A DNA stretch of 64,000 nucleotides from Rutidosis leptorrhynchoides. Lineage: Eukaryota; Streptophyta; Magnoliopsida; Asterales; Asteraceae. The stretch lies in contig NC_092341.1 of the NCBI RefSeq assembly GCF_046630445.1, positions 131,394,001-131,458,000 on the forward strand, written 5' to 3'. This document shows positions 25,201-37,687 of the stretch, piece after piece. Below the pieces are notes generated by a model, which saw only the letters and a program-made list of their open reading frames with translations, was not told where the DNA came from and searched no databases. The position numbers and the translations under genes are program-made. Within the stretch, counting starts at the first letter, position 1. Each line of letters opens with the position of its first letter.

Positions 25201-26799
25201 GCGTAGGTGGATTGAATTGTTGAATGATTACGACTTTGAGATTCGTTACCACCCGGGAAAGGCAAATGTGGTAGCCGACGCCTTGAGCAGAAAGGACAGA
25301 GAACCTATTCGAGTAAAATCTATGAATATAATGATTCACACTAACCTTACTACTCAAATAAAGGAGGCGCAACAAGGAGTTTTAAAAGAGGGAAATTTAA
25401 AGGATGAAATACCCAAAGGATCGGAGAAGCATCTTAATATTCGGGAAACGGAACCCGGTATAGGACTGAAAGAATTTGGGTACCAAAATTTGGAGATATG
25501 AGAGAAATGGTACTTAGAGAAGCTCATAAAACCAGATACTCAATACATCCTGGAATGGGGAAGATGTACAAGGATCTTAAGAAACATTTTTGGTGGCCAG
25601 GTATGAAAGCCGATATTGCTAAATATGTAGGAGAATGTTTGACATGTTTTAAGGTCAAAGCTGAACATCAGAAACCATCAGGTCTACTACAACAACCTGA
25701 AATCCCGGAATGGAAATGGGAAAACATTACCATGGATTTCATTACTAAATTGCCAAGGACTGCAAGTGGTTATGATACTATTTGGGTAATAGTTGATCGT
25801 CTCACCAAGTCAGCACACTTCCTGCCAATAAGAGAAGATGACAAGATGGAGAAGTTAGCACGACTGTATTTGAAGGAAGTCGTCTCCAGACATGGAATAC
25901 CAATCTCAATTATCTCTGATAGGGATGGCAGATTTATTTCAAGATTCTGGCAGACATTACAGCAAGCATTGGGAACTCGTCTAGACATGATTACTGCCTA
26001 TCATCCACAAATTGATGGGCAGAGCGAAAGGACGATACAAACGCTTGAAGACATGCTACGAGCTTGTGTTATTGATTTCGGAAACAGTTGGGATCGACAT
26101 CTACCGTTAGCAGAATTTTCCTACAACAACAGCTACCATTCAAGCATTGAGATGGCGCCGTTTGAAGCACTTTATGGTAGAAAGTGTAGGTCTCCGATTT
26201 ATTGGAGTAAAGTGGGGGATAGACAGATTACGGGTCCTGAGATAATACGAGAAACTACCGAGAAAATCATCCAAATTCAACAAAGATTGAAAACCGCCCA
26301 GAGTCGACAAAAGAGCTACGCGGACAGTAAAAGAAAAGATATAGAGTTTGAAATTGGAGAAATGGTCATGCTTAAGGTTTCACCTTGGAAAGGCGTTGTT
26401 CGATTTGGTAAACGGGGGAAACTAAATCCAAGGTACATTGGACCATTCAAGATTATAGATCGTGTCGGACCAGTAGCTTACCAACTGGAGCTACCTCAAC
26501 AACTCGCGGCTGTACATAACACTTTCCACGTCTCAAATTTGAAGAAATGTTTTGCTAAAGAAGATCTCACTATTCCGTTGGACGAAATCCAAATCAATGA
26601 AAAACTTCAATTCATTGAAGAACCCGTCGAAATAATGGATCGTGGGGTTAAGAGACTTAAACAAAACAAGATACCGATTGTTAAGGTTCGATAGAATGCT
26701 CGTAGAGGACCCGAGTTCACCTGGGAGCATGAAGATCAGATGAAGAATAAATACCCGCATTTATTTCCAGAAGATACGTCAACACCTCCAACTGCTTAA
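22241..26799 (+). pseudogene. Tekay-like gag-pol, nearly complete (copy 2)
   Basis: I start at ATG 22241 ([10 protein letters not shown]) because it fits gag better than the in-frame ATG at 22175. Order: capsid-like gag ([12 protein letters not shown]), Asn-rich linker, knuckle [14 protein letters not shown] near residue 325, a second knuckle whose first Cys is Tyr (YYKCGKPGH), protease LFDSGA near 423, reverse transcriptase FIDDIHIYS near 758, RNase H, integrase ([18 protein letters not shown]) and a chromodomain-like tail. Lesions: loss of one A near 25445 shifts the frame between RNase H and integrase, and TGG to TAG at 26692-26694 cuts the tail, which otherwise runs to the TAA at 26797. 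MVMLFGL replaces the MVMPFGL of copy 1. Probably inactive. Confidence 0.93.
22960..23145 (+). repeat. (CAA)n-rich Asn tract inside gag
   Basis: AAC/CAA/AAT trinucleotides coding an Asn-rich linker between the capsid part and the first zinc knuckle. Copy 1 begins in the same tract at position 1. Long Val or Thr ORFs in other frames here are artefacts. Confidence 0.9.
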
Positions 26800-26834
26800 A
26801 ATTTCGGGACGAAATTTATTTAACGGGTAGGTAC

Positions 26835-29800
26835 TGTAGTGACCCGAACTTTTCCATGTTTATATATATATTAAATGAAATTGTTATTTACATGATTAAG
26901 TGTTTCCAACATGTTAAGCAATTAAACTTGTTAAGACTTGATTAATTGAAATAGGTTTCATATAGACAATTGACTACCCAAGTTGACCGGTGATTCACGA
27001 ACGTTAAAACTTGTAAAAACTATACGATGACATATATATGGTTATATATATAGTTAACATGATTTTATTATAAGTATGTATCTCATTAGGTATTTTAACA
27101 ATGAGTTATATACATAAAAATGAGACTATTAATTTAAGAAACTCGAAAACGATATATATAACGATTATCGTTATAACAACGTCTTACTAGGTACATATGA
27201 ATCATATTAAGATATTGATACACTTGGTTAATTATGTTAAATGATAAGTAAATATATTATTAAGTGTATTAACAATGAAATACATATGTAAAAATAAGAC
27301 TACTAACTTAATGATTTCGAAACGAGACATATATGTAACGATTATCGTTGTAACGACATTTAACTGTATATATATCATACTAAGATATATTATATATCAT
27401 AATATCATGATAATATAACAATTTAACATCTCATTTGTTATAATAAATAATGGGTTAACAACATTCAACAAGATCGTTAACCTAAAGGTTTCAAAACAAC
27501 GTTTACATGTAACGACTAACGATGACTTAACGACTCAGTTAAAATGTATATACATGTAGTGTTTTAATATGTATTCATACACTTTTGAAAGACTTCAAGA
27601 CACTTATCAAAATACTTCTACTTAACAAAAGTGCTTACAATTACATCCTCGTTCAGTTTCATCAACAATTCTACTCGTATGCACCCGTATTCGTACTCGT
27701 ACAATACACAACTTTTAGATATATGTACTATTGGTATATACACTCCAATCATCAGCTCTTAGCAGCCCATCTGAGTCACTTAACACAAGTGGGAACCATC
27801 ATTTGGAAACTAGCACAAAATATCTCATAAAATTACAAAAATATGAGTAATCATTCATGACTTATTTACATGAAAACAAAATTACATATCCTTTATATCT
27901 AATCCATACACCAACGACCAAAAACACCTACAAACACTTTCATTCTTCAATTTTCTTCATCTAATTGATCTCTCTCAAGTTCTATCTTCAAGTTCTAAGT
28001 GTTCTTCATAAATTCCAAAAGTTCTAGTTTCATAAAATCAAGAATACTTCCAAGATTGCAAGTTTACTTCCAAGTTTTCTAAATCCATTCCAAGTAATCA
28101 TCCAAGATCAAGAAACCTTTGTTACTTATAGTAGGTTATCTTTCTAATACAATGTATTAATCATATTCAAACTTTAATTCAATTTCTATAACTATAACAA
28201 TCTTATTTTGAGTGGAAATCTTACTTGAAATTGTTTTCGTGTCATGATTCTGCTTCAAGAACTTTCAATCTATCCAAGGATCCTTTGAAACTAGATCTAT
28301 TTTTCTCATTTCCAGTAGGTTTATCCAAGGAACTTGAGGTAGTAATGATGTTCATAACATCATTCGATTCATACATATAAAGCTATCTTATTCGAAGGTT
28401 TAAACTTGTAATCACTAGAACATAGTTTAGTTAATTCTAAACTTGTTCGCAAATAAAAGTTAATCCTTCTAATTTGACTTTTAAAATCAATTAAACACAT
28501 GTTCTATATCTATATGATATGCTAACTTAATGATTTAAAACCTGGAAACACGAAAAACACCGTAAAACCGGATTTACGCCGTCATAGTAACACCGCGGGC
28601 TATTTTGGGTTAGTTAATTAAAAACTATGATAAACTTTGATTTAAAAGTTGTTATTCTGGGAAAATAATTTTTATTATGAACATGAAACTATATCCAAAA
28701 ATTATGGTTAAACTCAAAGTGGAAGTATATTTTCTAAAATGGTCATCTAGACGTCGTTCTTTCGACTGAAATGACTACCTTTACAAAAACGACTTGTAAC
28801 TTATTTTTCCGACTATAAACCTATACTTTTTCTGTTTAGATTCATAAAATAGAGTTCAATATGAAACCATAGCAATTTGATTCACTCAAAACGGATTTAA
28901 AATGAAGAAGTTATGGGTAAAACAAGATTGGATAATTTTTCTCATTTTAGCTACGTGAAAATTGGTAACAAATCTATTCCAACCATAACTTAATCAACTT
29001 GTATTGTATATTATGTAATCTTGAGATACCATAGACACGTATACAATGTTTCAACCTATCATGTCGACACATCTATATATATTTCGGAACAATCATAGAC
29101 ACTCTATATGTGAATGTTGGAGTTAGCTATACAGGGTTGAGGTTGATTCCAAAATATATATAGTTTGAGTTGTGATCAATACTGAGATACGTATACACTG
29201 GATCATGGATTGATTCAAGATAATATTTATCGATTTATTTCTGTACATCTAACTGTGGACAACTAGTTGTAGGTTACTAACGAGGACAGCTGACTTAATA
29301 AACTTAAAACATCAAAATATATTAAAAGTGTTGTAAATATATTTTGAACATACTTTGATATATATGTATATATTGTTATAGGTTCGTGAATCAACCAGTG
29401 GCCAAGCCTTACTTCCCGACGAAGTAAAAATCTGTGAAAGTGAGTTATAGTCCCACTTTTAAAATCTAATATTTTTGGGATGAGAATACATGCAGGTTTT
29501 ATAAATGATTTACAAAATAGACACAAGTACGTGAAACTACATTCTATGGTTGAATTATCGAAATCGAATATGCCCCTTTTTATTAAGTCTGGTAATCTAA
29601 GAATTAGGGAACAGACACCCTAATTGACGCGAATCCTAAAGAAAGATCTATTGGGCCTAACAAACCCCATCCAAAGTACCGGATGCTTTAGTACTTCGAA
29701 ATTTATATCATATCCGAAGGGTGTCCCGGAATGATGGGGATATTCTTAAATATGCATCTTGTTAATGCCGGTTACCAGGTGTTCACCATATGAATGATTT

Positions 29801-30273
29801 TTATCTCTATGTATGGGATATGTATTGAAATATGAAATCTTGTGGTCTATTATTATGATTTGATAATATATAGGTTAAACCTATAACTCACCAACATTTT
29901 TGTTGACGTTTTAAGCATGTTTATTCTCAGGTGATTATTAAGAACTTCCGCTGTCGCATACTTAAATAAGAACGAGATTTGGAGTCCATGCTTGTATGAT
30001 ATTGTGTAAAAACTGCATTCAAGAAACTTATTTCGTTGTAACATATTTGTATTGTAAACCATTATGTAATGGTCGCGTGTAAACAGGATATTTTAGATTA
30101 TCATTATTTAATAATCTACGTAAAGCTTTTTAAACCTTTATTGATGAAATAAAGGTTATGGTTTGTTTTAAAATGAATGAAGTCTTTGAAAAACGTCTCA
30201 TATAGAGGTCAAAACCTCGCAACGAAATCAATTAATATGGAACGTTTTTAATTAATAAGAACGGGACATTTCA
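26835..30273 (+). repeat. 3' LTR of Tekay-like copy 2
   Basis: 3439 bp from TGTAGTGACCCG to GGGACATTTCA. Preceded by the purine-rich GGGACGAAATTT (near 26807-26818). It holds a diverged tandem duplication of about 190 bp near 27045-27375 that is single in the LTR at 3728-6978. Confidence 0.94.
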
Positions 30274-30494
30274 AAACGCATCAATCTATTATTTAGCATG
30301 CAATACATAGTTTCACATAAACACACAATCCTAATGCAAGTAAGATTCCTTCACTAATCATTTTTCAAAAATAAATTTGCATTTGTGAGAAAAACCTTTC
30401 ATTAATACAAAGTCTTTTTGAGAAGGTTATTCTCATTAGCATTTTGATCATTGATTTTGATTGATTTTAAGATTACCCAATCCTTGACTTATCC

Positions 30495-31376
30495 CTACCA
30501 TTGAATTGCTAGCTTGGTCCATTTTTTCCATGTTCTCAATTTTCCTAATAATAGACAATGGACTTTGATTACACGATTTGTGTTTGCTAGAGTCGTGACA
30601 CTACTCATTTCATGTTTACCTCTTGATGAATCACAAATAATCATTCTTTTAAATTTTCTTTTCAACGCATTGTTTTCATCAATTAAGGTTTTGTTAAGTT
30701 GTCTAACATTGTGTAATTCTTTTTCTAAAAGTTTTACTTTGTCACGACTACTATCATACACAAATTTAATAGTCTTGTAATCATCTAACAATTCTTCATA
30801 ATTAGAAGGATAGAATACATGTACCTCATTGCAATCCATGCTTGAGACATCATCTTCTTTGAACGGAGATTCAACCTCTTCCTCACTTTGACCATCTTGA
30901 TCCAAATCATTCCAAGAACTCATGAGACAAAAGTCTTCATTTCCATTTAACCCATTTGCTTGAGAGTCACCAAGCTTCTCCAAATCCTTCCCTATTCATT
31001 TACCCTTTAAACTCCTAGAGTTTTCTTCTTCTTGAGAACATAGTAAATCCCAACATTCCTTTTCACTTTCACATGAAATTATCTTTAATCTTTCTTCACT
31101 AGGAAGAATTCCATGAAGTAGTGAAATTGCATTAATTTGTTTTAAAACCTCATTGTTATGAAATGTTGACTTCACTAGTCTCGAACTAGCTTGTGGAACA
31201 AAGTCTCCTACTTTGATTATTCTCCACAAGTAGTATTCCTTAGATTTGAGATAAGCCTCAAATCTTAATTTCCACACATCAATATCCATCTTATCAAAGA
31301 TTGGTGCTTCTTTCACCAATTCCAAGTATCCCATAGTTTGAGTTGATCCGAGAATCGTTGACTTAAGTTTTTGCAC
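30495..31376 (-). pseudogene. Copia-type gag, frameshifted
   Basis: The first part (31376-30996) reads WKLRFEAYLKSKEYYLW and SEKECWDLLCSQ, typical of the Copia gag domain (DUF4219/UBN2 group). After a stop and a frame change near 30990 the second part (to 30495) reads EDFCLMSSWNDLD, an acidic patch and a long helical stretch (KLLEKELHNVRQLNKTL), like the C-terminal half of SIRE-type gag. No zinc knuckle or pol follows before the Tekay LTR. Confidence 0.72.
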
Positions 31377-31430
31377 GAAACGAATTTTGACACTTTCAAA
31401 AACGTTTATGGAGCAATTATTTGAGCAACC

Positions 31431-31442
31431 GCTCTAATACCA
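31431..31442 (-). promoter_or_regulatory. Primer-binding site of Copia remnant D
   Basis: Minus strand TGGTATTAGAGC follows the LTR end ACTTACA after two bases. It complements initiator Met tRNA with one mismatch, as usual in plant Copia elements. Confidence 0.8.
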
Positions 31443-31444
31443 AT

Positions 31445-31917
31445 TGTAAGTAACTAGAGGGGGGTGAATAGTTACTTGATATGTTTTTAACACTTTTTCG
31501 ATTGATCACCAAATTCGATTAACTTTGATCAACCAATTCAACTCAAACTTAATGTGTGTAGTGTATATGTTCAAAATGATAAATGAAGTAATATAAAGAA
31601 CATAGACACAAGGATTTATAGTGGTTCGGGTGGATGTTAACTAATCCACCTTAATCCACTCCCTGATTACACTAATCGGGATTTGTTGCTTCACTAAGCA
31701 CTTTTCTCCAAACCCGGTGGAGATCCGATTTACAAGTCTTCAACTTCTTTGGTAGACAGCAAACCTAATATTTCTATCCCTTTGAAAGATCAACTCCAAC
31801 CTAGATCAACTTGTCTTCACCTTGGACAAGTATTAATCTCCAAATAAGATTAATCAACTTCATAAGTCCCTTTAAGGAAGTAGATCACTAAGCTAGCATA
31901 TGCTTCTACTAATTGAC
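31445..31917 (-). repeat. Partial 5' LTR of Copia remnant D
   Basis: Starts TGTAAGTAACT on +. Contains AGAGGGGGGTGAATAG, a stretch common near the ends of plant Copia LTRs. Truncated at 31917 by element A. Confidence 0.7.
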
Positions 31918-33231
31918 TGATGTTATGCGAGGTGTATATGAAATAGCTTTATTTTTACTAGGAAATACTATTAAATACGGTACAATTTTACACAAGATAT
32001 TTATTTATTTATAGAATGGATATAATTAAACCTTGCTATAACACTTATAGGAAGTGTACCTAATCGTACAGTAGTGTAGTTTTTAGTAAGTCCGGTTCGT
32101 CCACAGGGAATCTTTTAAACAAAGCTTAACGCTATATTTGTTTTACTTTATAAAAATACAAATATATATATAAGTAATATTATTATTATAAAGGGGGGTT
32201 TTTACCGTTTAATTACCGGTTTGTCGATTTTTAAAACTTTAGTCGCAGTTAAAACCTAATGTAAAATATTAAAAATAAATACAAGACTTAATTTAAAGCG
32301 TAAAGTAAATAACGATAATGAAATTGCGATAAATAAAATTGTGATAAAATAAACTTGCGATAATTAAAAAGTACGATAATTAAAAGTGCAATTAAATACA
32401 ATAACAATAAATAAAAGTGCGATAATTAGAAATGCAATTAAATATAAAATAAAGGAAATTAAATATGAAATAAAATAATTATGCTTATTTAAACTTCCGT
32501 AATCATGATGTTTGACGTATTGATTTTAGTTTTATGCCCATGGGTTAATTGTCCTTTGTCCTGGATTATTCAATATGTCTGTCTGGTTTTTGTCCATAAC
32601 AGTCCATCAGTCATAAATATAAAGTGCGAGTATCCTCGTCAAATTATCCTTATACCCGAAGTCAAATATTCCAACTAATTGGGGACTTAAACTGTAACAA
32701 GCTTTTAATACTTTGTTATCAATTATGCCAAGTGTCCTTGTACATAATTTCACCCCTGTTTTAATAATTCTAGTGGCTATTAATCCATTCCCGTGTCCGG
32801 TTAAATGAACGATTATTCGTACATATAAATACCCCGCCCATTGTGTCCGATCGAGTGTATATGGTTATTTATAGGGACGTCCAATTGTAAATCTTTATAT
32901 TAAAATTAACAAACTATCATTCAGTTAAAAAAATATAAAGCCCATTAATATCCCATTGTCTAATTTCCACAAGTGTCGTTCTTTTGTCCAAACCCCAATT
33001 ATGGTACAAAGCCCAATTACCCAATTTTAGTATTTTTAGCCCAACATCATGATTACTTCGTTTTAAATAAGCATAATAATAACTTAGCTACGAGACATTA
33101 ATATAAAAAGGTTGAACATAACTTACAATGATTAAAAATAGCGTAGCGTTACACGGACAGAATTTCGACTTACACCCTTACAACATTCGCTAACATACCC
33201 TTATTATTAGAAATTAAAATTAAAATTAAAA

Positions 33232-33353
<122 letters not shown>

Positions 33354-33433
33354 GTTTATAGAGAGATTGATAAAAGGATATTTTTTTACGATCAAAATGC
33401 GTTGGCTTTTATAGGCATTTTCAGAATTTGGGG

Positions 33434-33482
33434 CTCCGCGAGTCGTGGTATTTTTGCCCTTCAAACTCCGCAAGTCGCGGAG
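33434..33482. promoter_or_regulatory. Paired GC-rich palindrome, A 3' LTR
   Basis: Units CTCCGCGAGTCGTGG and CTCCGCAAGTCGCGGAG, starts 32 bp apart, lying between the two (TA)n arrays. Confidence 0.7.
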
Positions 33483-33540
33483 TTTGATTTTACAGCTCAT
33501 CCCTTTTTGGATCTTCTTTACCGACGGTTTTAATATATAA

Positions 33541-33544
<4 letters not shown>

Positions 33545-33603
<59 letters not shown>
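33545..33603. repeat. (TA)n array in A LTR, second
   Basis: About 58 bp of TA dinucleotides following the paired palindrome. Confidence 0.93.
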
Positions 33604-33610
<7 letters not shown>

Positions 33611-33998
33611 ATAATTAATTATATATTATATTATATTTATATACATAGTTAACTTGTAATTTTTAGTCCGTTGCATCGAGCGTTGAGAGTTGACTCTGGT
33701 CCCGGTTCCGGATTTTCGAACGTCCTTGCGTATAATTTAATATCTTGTACTTTGCATTTTGAATCTTGTACTCTTGTAATTCTGAGACGTTTCTTATCAA
33801 TAATTGGAACCTCTTTGATTGTATTTTGTACTTTTGAGCTTTTTGGTCGTTTGCGTCTTCAATTCGTCGAATCTATCTTTTGTCTTCACCTTTTATTATT
33901 TAAACGAATATCACTTGTAAATAGAACAATTGCAACTAAAAGCTTGTCTTTCTTGAGGAATAATGCTATGAAATATATGTTCGTTTTTAGCATTATCA

Positions 33999-35698
33999 AA
34001 TATTCCCACACTTGAGGCGTTGCTTGTCCTCAAGCAATATAGTCTTGAAATACTAGAATCACTTCTTTATTCTTCACACTTTGTACATCAGTGATTTCTA
34101 TACGGCGGTATAAACAATGGTAGTAACGATGTGGTTTATAGTCTCACATGACTATAAAAATTTAGATCCATTAAGGAAATTGGATCTTTATGAAAACATT
34201 TGATCTTTTGAAAATTCATTCTAGCTTTTACCCTAGCTAAGTTTTCCAGAATAACCCTTCACCGGTGTTTGCAAAATATTTTTGTGGGTTTGGTGGGTTT
34301 CAGATTTGAAAATTTTAGCTCAAAACTTGTGGTTTTGTGTTACCCACTTGCTAACCTTGTATTAGGAAAGCAACACGTCCAGTATACTTGCCCCGTATAT
34401 TACCTTTCGGTAAACTACCGTCCGGTTGTAAAGGAAAGCGTTGAACAAGCAACTGTTAAGGCAATGTTCCCTGACATACTTTTAATTATGGTCTATAACG
34501 TGTCGGACGCAATTACTATCCTTTGTAGGAGCAATAGTAAAGCTCACCCTTATAATTTTTCGGTCTGGCACAAGGTCCTGTCTTTGACCATGCTATGCAA
34601 CCACCGTTCTTACGGTTGACACCTGATTTGGTTCAGGTAACTTAATGAATTCCAGGTGAATTCCTAGGATTTTACGTTCAATGGTAATGAACGCATTGAA
34701 AATAGGTTTTCAGAAAACAAATCAGTTTGAAATTTTGATCAAAATATTTTCTCATTCAAGCTCGAGTTTAGATATCATTGAATTCCATGAGTTTGTAATT
34801 CTTAATCTTTAAGGTCAATCTCTAGGATTGAGTAATATCAGTCTTAAAAGCTGATTTTTGATCTTTAAGGAGATTATCCTTTCTGGGGATCTGATTCATT
34901 AGTCTTATCAAGCTAATTTGCACGGTGCCCCCCATTCTACGAGATAAATCCTTCTCATGGTTAGGATAAATCTGACCACTTGACGAACCTGTTTTATGCT
35001 GAGGTCCGTGGATTTCCTGCTGATTTTAGAGATGACTTTTCTAGGTTTTTCGTCAACCTACAGCTGGTCTGAACGACAACTTCATGACCTAAATCAAGAA
35101 GCGTGTTTCTTTTTTGGAAGACTTTACTTCCTTTTAATGATGGAATTGATTCATCGTGTAGATCCATCTTTCTTACAGTAAATCGGGTAAAACTTTTTAG
35201 TTTAGTCCAAAGCAAAAGTATTTTCAGTTATTTGTTACAGAAATATGTGATATATGTTTAAAATAACTTGGTAAATTTTCCCACACTTGGCTTTTATTTT
35301 CCTTTTTATTGTCCTCTATTCCATTTTAAATGAATTTTAACATTTTGGTTTGTTTCTCAATTTATGTCCTTTCCAAGGTAACAATAATTTCGGTGTTAAC
35401 ACCTAGTTTTATCGCTCATAAATATGTATAAACATGATTTTGAGTTCATTTAATTGAAAATTTTAAAAAATTTTACTAGAATTGGGTAGTCAGTATATAA
35501 GACTAGGGCTGTTCTTTATTATCAGATAGCACTAGATTCTAATACAACTACTGCTTTACTAGTATTTTTAATGGTAACCAAGTGTTTAAGTTAAAAAATT
35601 TTAAAAATCCGAAAGAATTTAACCCCTTCCCACACTTAAGATCTTGCAATGCCCTCATTTGCAAGAAATCAGTAACAATTTAAATTATTGAGGGTGAT
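33999..35698 (-). other. 3' non-coding region of element A
   Basis: Polypurine-like cores (TCCCACACTT on +) at 34004-34013, 35279-35288 and 35628-35637. A small inverted repeat beside the first core (CTTGAGG...CCTCAAG) is shared with B and, less perfectly, E. No gene. Ends with GTGAT at 35694-35698, the left copy of the target duplication of element B. Confidence 0.75.
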
Positions 35699-37687
35699 TG
35701 ATGTGGTAGCGGAGTGGTATAAAATACTATTAAATTTTACAAGGAAATACTATTAAATACGATACAATTTTACACAAGATATTTATTTATTTATAGAATG
35801 GATATACTTAAACCTTGCTACAACACTTATAGGCAGTGTACCTAATCGTACAGTAGTGTAGTTTTTAGTAAGTCCGGTTCGTTCCACAGGGAATCTTTTT
35901 TAAGCAAAGCTCAACGCTATATTAATTTACTTTTATAAAAATACAAACATATATAAGTAATATTATTATTATAAAGGGGGGTTTTTACCGTTTAATGACC
36001 AGTTTGTCGATTTTAAAACTTTAGTCGCAGTTAAAACCAAATGTAAAATATTAAAAATAAATACAAGACTTAAATTAAAGCATGAAGTAAATAACGATAA
36101 ATGAAATTGCGAATAATAAAAGTATGATAAAATAAACTTGCGATAATTAAAAAGTAAGATAATTAAAAGTGCAATTAAATACAATAACAATAAATAAAAA
36201 TGCGATAATTAGAAGTGCAATTAAATATAAAATAAAGGAAATTAAATATGAAATAAAAGAATTATGCTTATTTAAACTTCCGTAATCATGATGTTTGACG
36301 TGTTGATTTTAGTTTTATGCTCATTGGTTAATTGTCCTTTGTCCTGGATTATTTAATATGTCCGTCAGGTTTTTGTCCATAACAGTCCATCAGTCATAAA
36401 TATAAAGTGCGAGTGTCCTCGTCAAATTATTCTTATACCCGAAGTTAAATATTCCAACTAATTGGGGATTCGAATTGTAACAAGGTTTTAATACTTTGTT
36501 TAATGAATACACCAGGTTATCAACTGCGTATAAACCAAGGTTTTACTACTTTGTTAGCAATTACACCAATTACCCTTGAATGTAATTTCACCCTTGTTTT
36601 AATTATTCTAGTGGCTATTAATCCATTCCCGTGTCCGGTTAAATGAACAATTATTCGTACATATAAATACCCCGCCCATCGTGTCCGATCGAGTGTATAT
36701 GGTAATTTATAGGGACGCCCAATTGTAAATCTTTATATTAACATTAACAAACTATCATTTAGTTAAACAAATATAAAGCCCATTAATAGCCCATAGTCTA
36801 ATTTCCACAAGTGTCGTTCTTTTGTCCAAACCCCAATTATGGTACAAAGCCCAATTACCCAATTTTAGTAATTAGCCCAACATCATGATTACTTCGTTTT
36901 AAATAAGCATAATAATAACTTAGCTACGAGACATTAATATAAAAAGGTTGAACATAACTTACAATGATTAAAAATAGCGTAGCGTTACACGGACAGAATT
37001 TCGACTTACACCCTTACAACATTCGCTAACATACCCTTATTATTAGAATTATAATTAAAATTAAAATATAAATTATATATATATATTTTACGTATATATG
37101 AGAGAAGAAGAAAAAGATTATATTTTACGATCAGAATGCGCGAGCTTTATAGGGGGTTTCTGAATTTGGGGCTCCGCGACTCGCGGCATTTTTGCCTTCA
37201 AACTCCGCGAGTCGCGGAGATTGAAATCACAGCTCACAACTTTGGAGTCTTTCTCTGCCGACGGTTTTTATTTATAAATATAATATATATATAATTAATA
37301 TAATTAATTATATATTATATTATATTTATATACATAGTTAACTTGTAATTTTTAGTCCGTTGCGTCGAGCGTTGAGAGTTGACTCTGGTCCCGGTTCCGG
37401 ATTTTCGAACGTCATTGCGTACAATTTAATATCTTGTACTTTGCGTTTTGAATCTTGTACTCTTGTAATTTCGAGACGTTTCTTATCAATAATTGGAACC
37501 TCTTTGATTGTCTTTTGTACTTTTGAGCTTTTTGGTCGTTTGCGTCTTCAATTCGTCGAATCTGTCTTTTGTCTTCACCTTTTATTATTTAAACGAATAT
37601 CACTTGTGAATAGAACAATTTCAACTAAAAGCTTGTCTTTCTTGAGGAATAATGCTATGAAATATATGTTCGTTTTTAGCATTATCA
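35699..37687 (-). repeat. 3' LTR of element B
   Basis: 1989 bp, TGATGTGGTAGCGGAG to GCATTATCA on +. No long (TA)n arrays, unlike A and E. Paired palindrome at 37172-37219. Confidence 0.95.
37172..37219. promoter_or_regulatory. Paired GC-rich palindrome, B 3' LTR
   Basis: Units CTCCGCGACTCGCGG and CTCCGCGAGTCGCGGAG, starts 31 bp apart. The second is a 17-bp palindrome around a central G. Confidence 0.75.

Larger units (their letters stand above)
17919..30273 (+). mobile_element. Tekay-like Ty3/gypsy element with captured F-box ORF
   Basis: Order: 5'-truncated LTR (17919-20241), primer site, acidic ORF, F-box ORF, gag-pol, polypurine tract and complete 3' LTR (26835-30273). The 5' LTR lacks its first 1116 bp or so compared with the 3' LTR. 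Where they overlap the two LTRs are very similar (about two differences in the first 210 bp), so insertion was fairly recent. The left end is missing, so no TSD can be read; the right end abuts Copia gag sequence. Gag-pol carries one single-base deletion and one late nonsense codon. Confidence 0.95.
30274..31917 (-). mobile_element. Copia element remnant D (SIRE-like gag)
   Basis: On the minus strand: part of a 5' LTR (31445-31917), a Met-type primer site (31431-31442) and a frameshifted gag (31376-30495). Pol is absent. The left end is cut by the Tekay LTR at 30273 and the right end by the LTR of element A at 31918, so both later events removed or displaced the rest. Confidence 0.8.
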
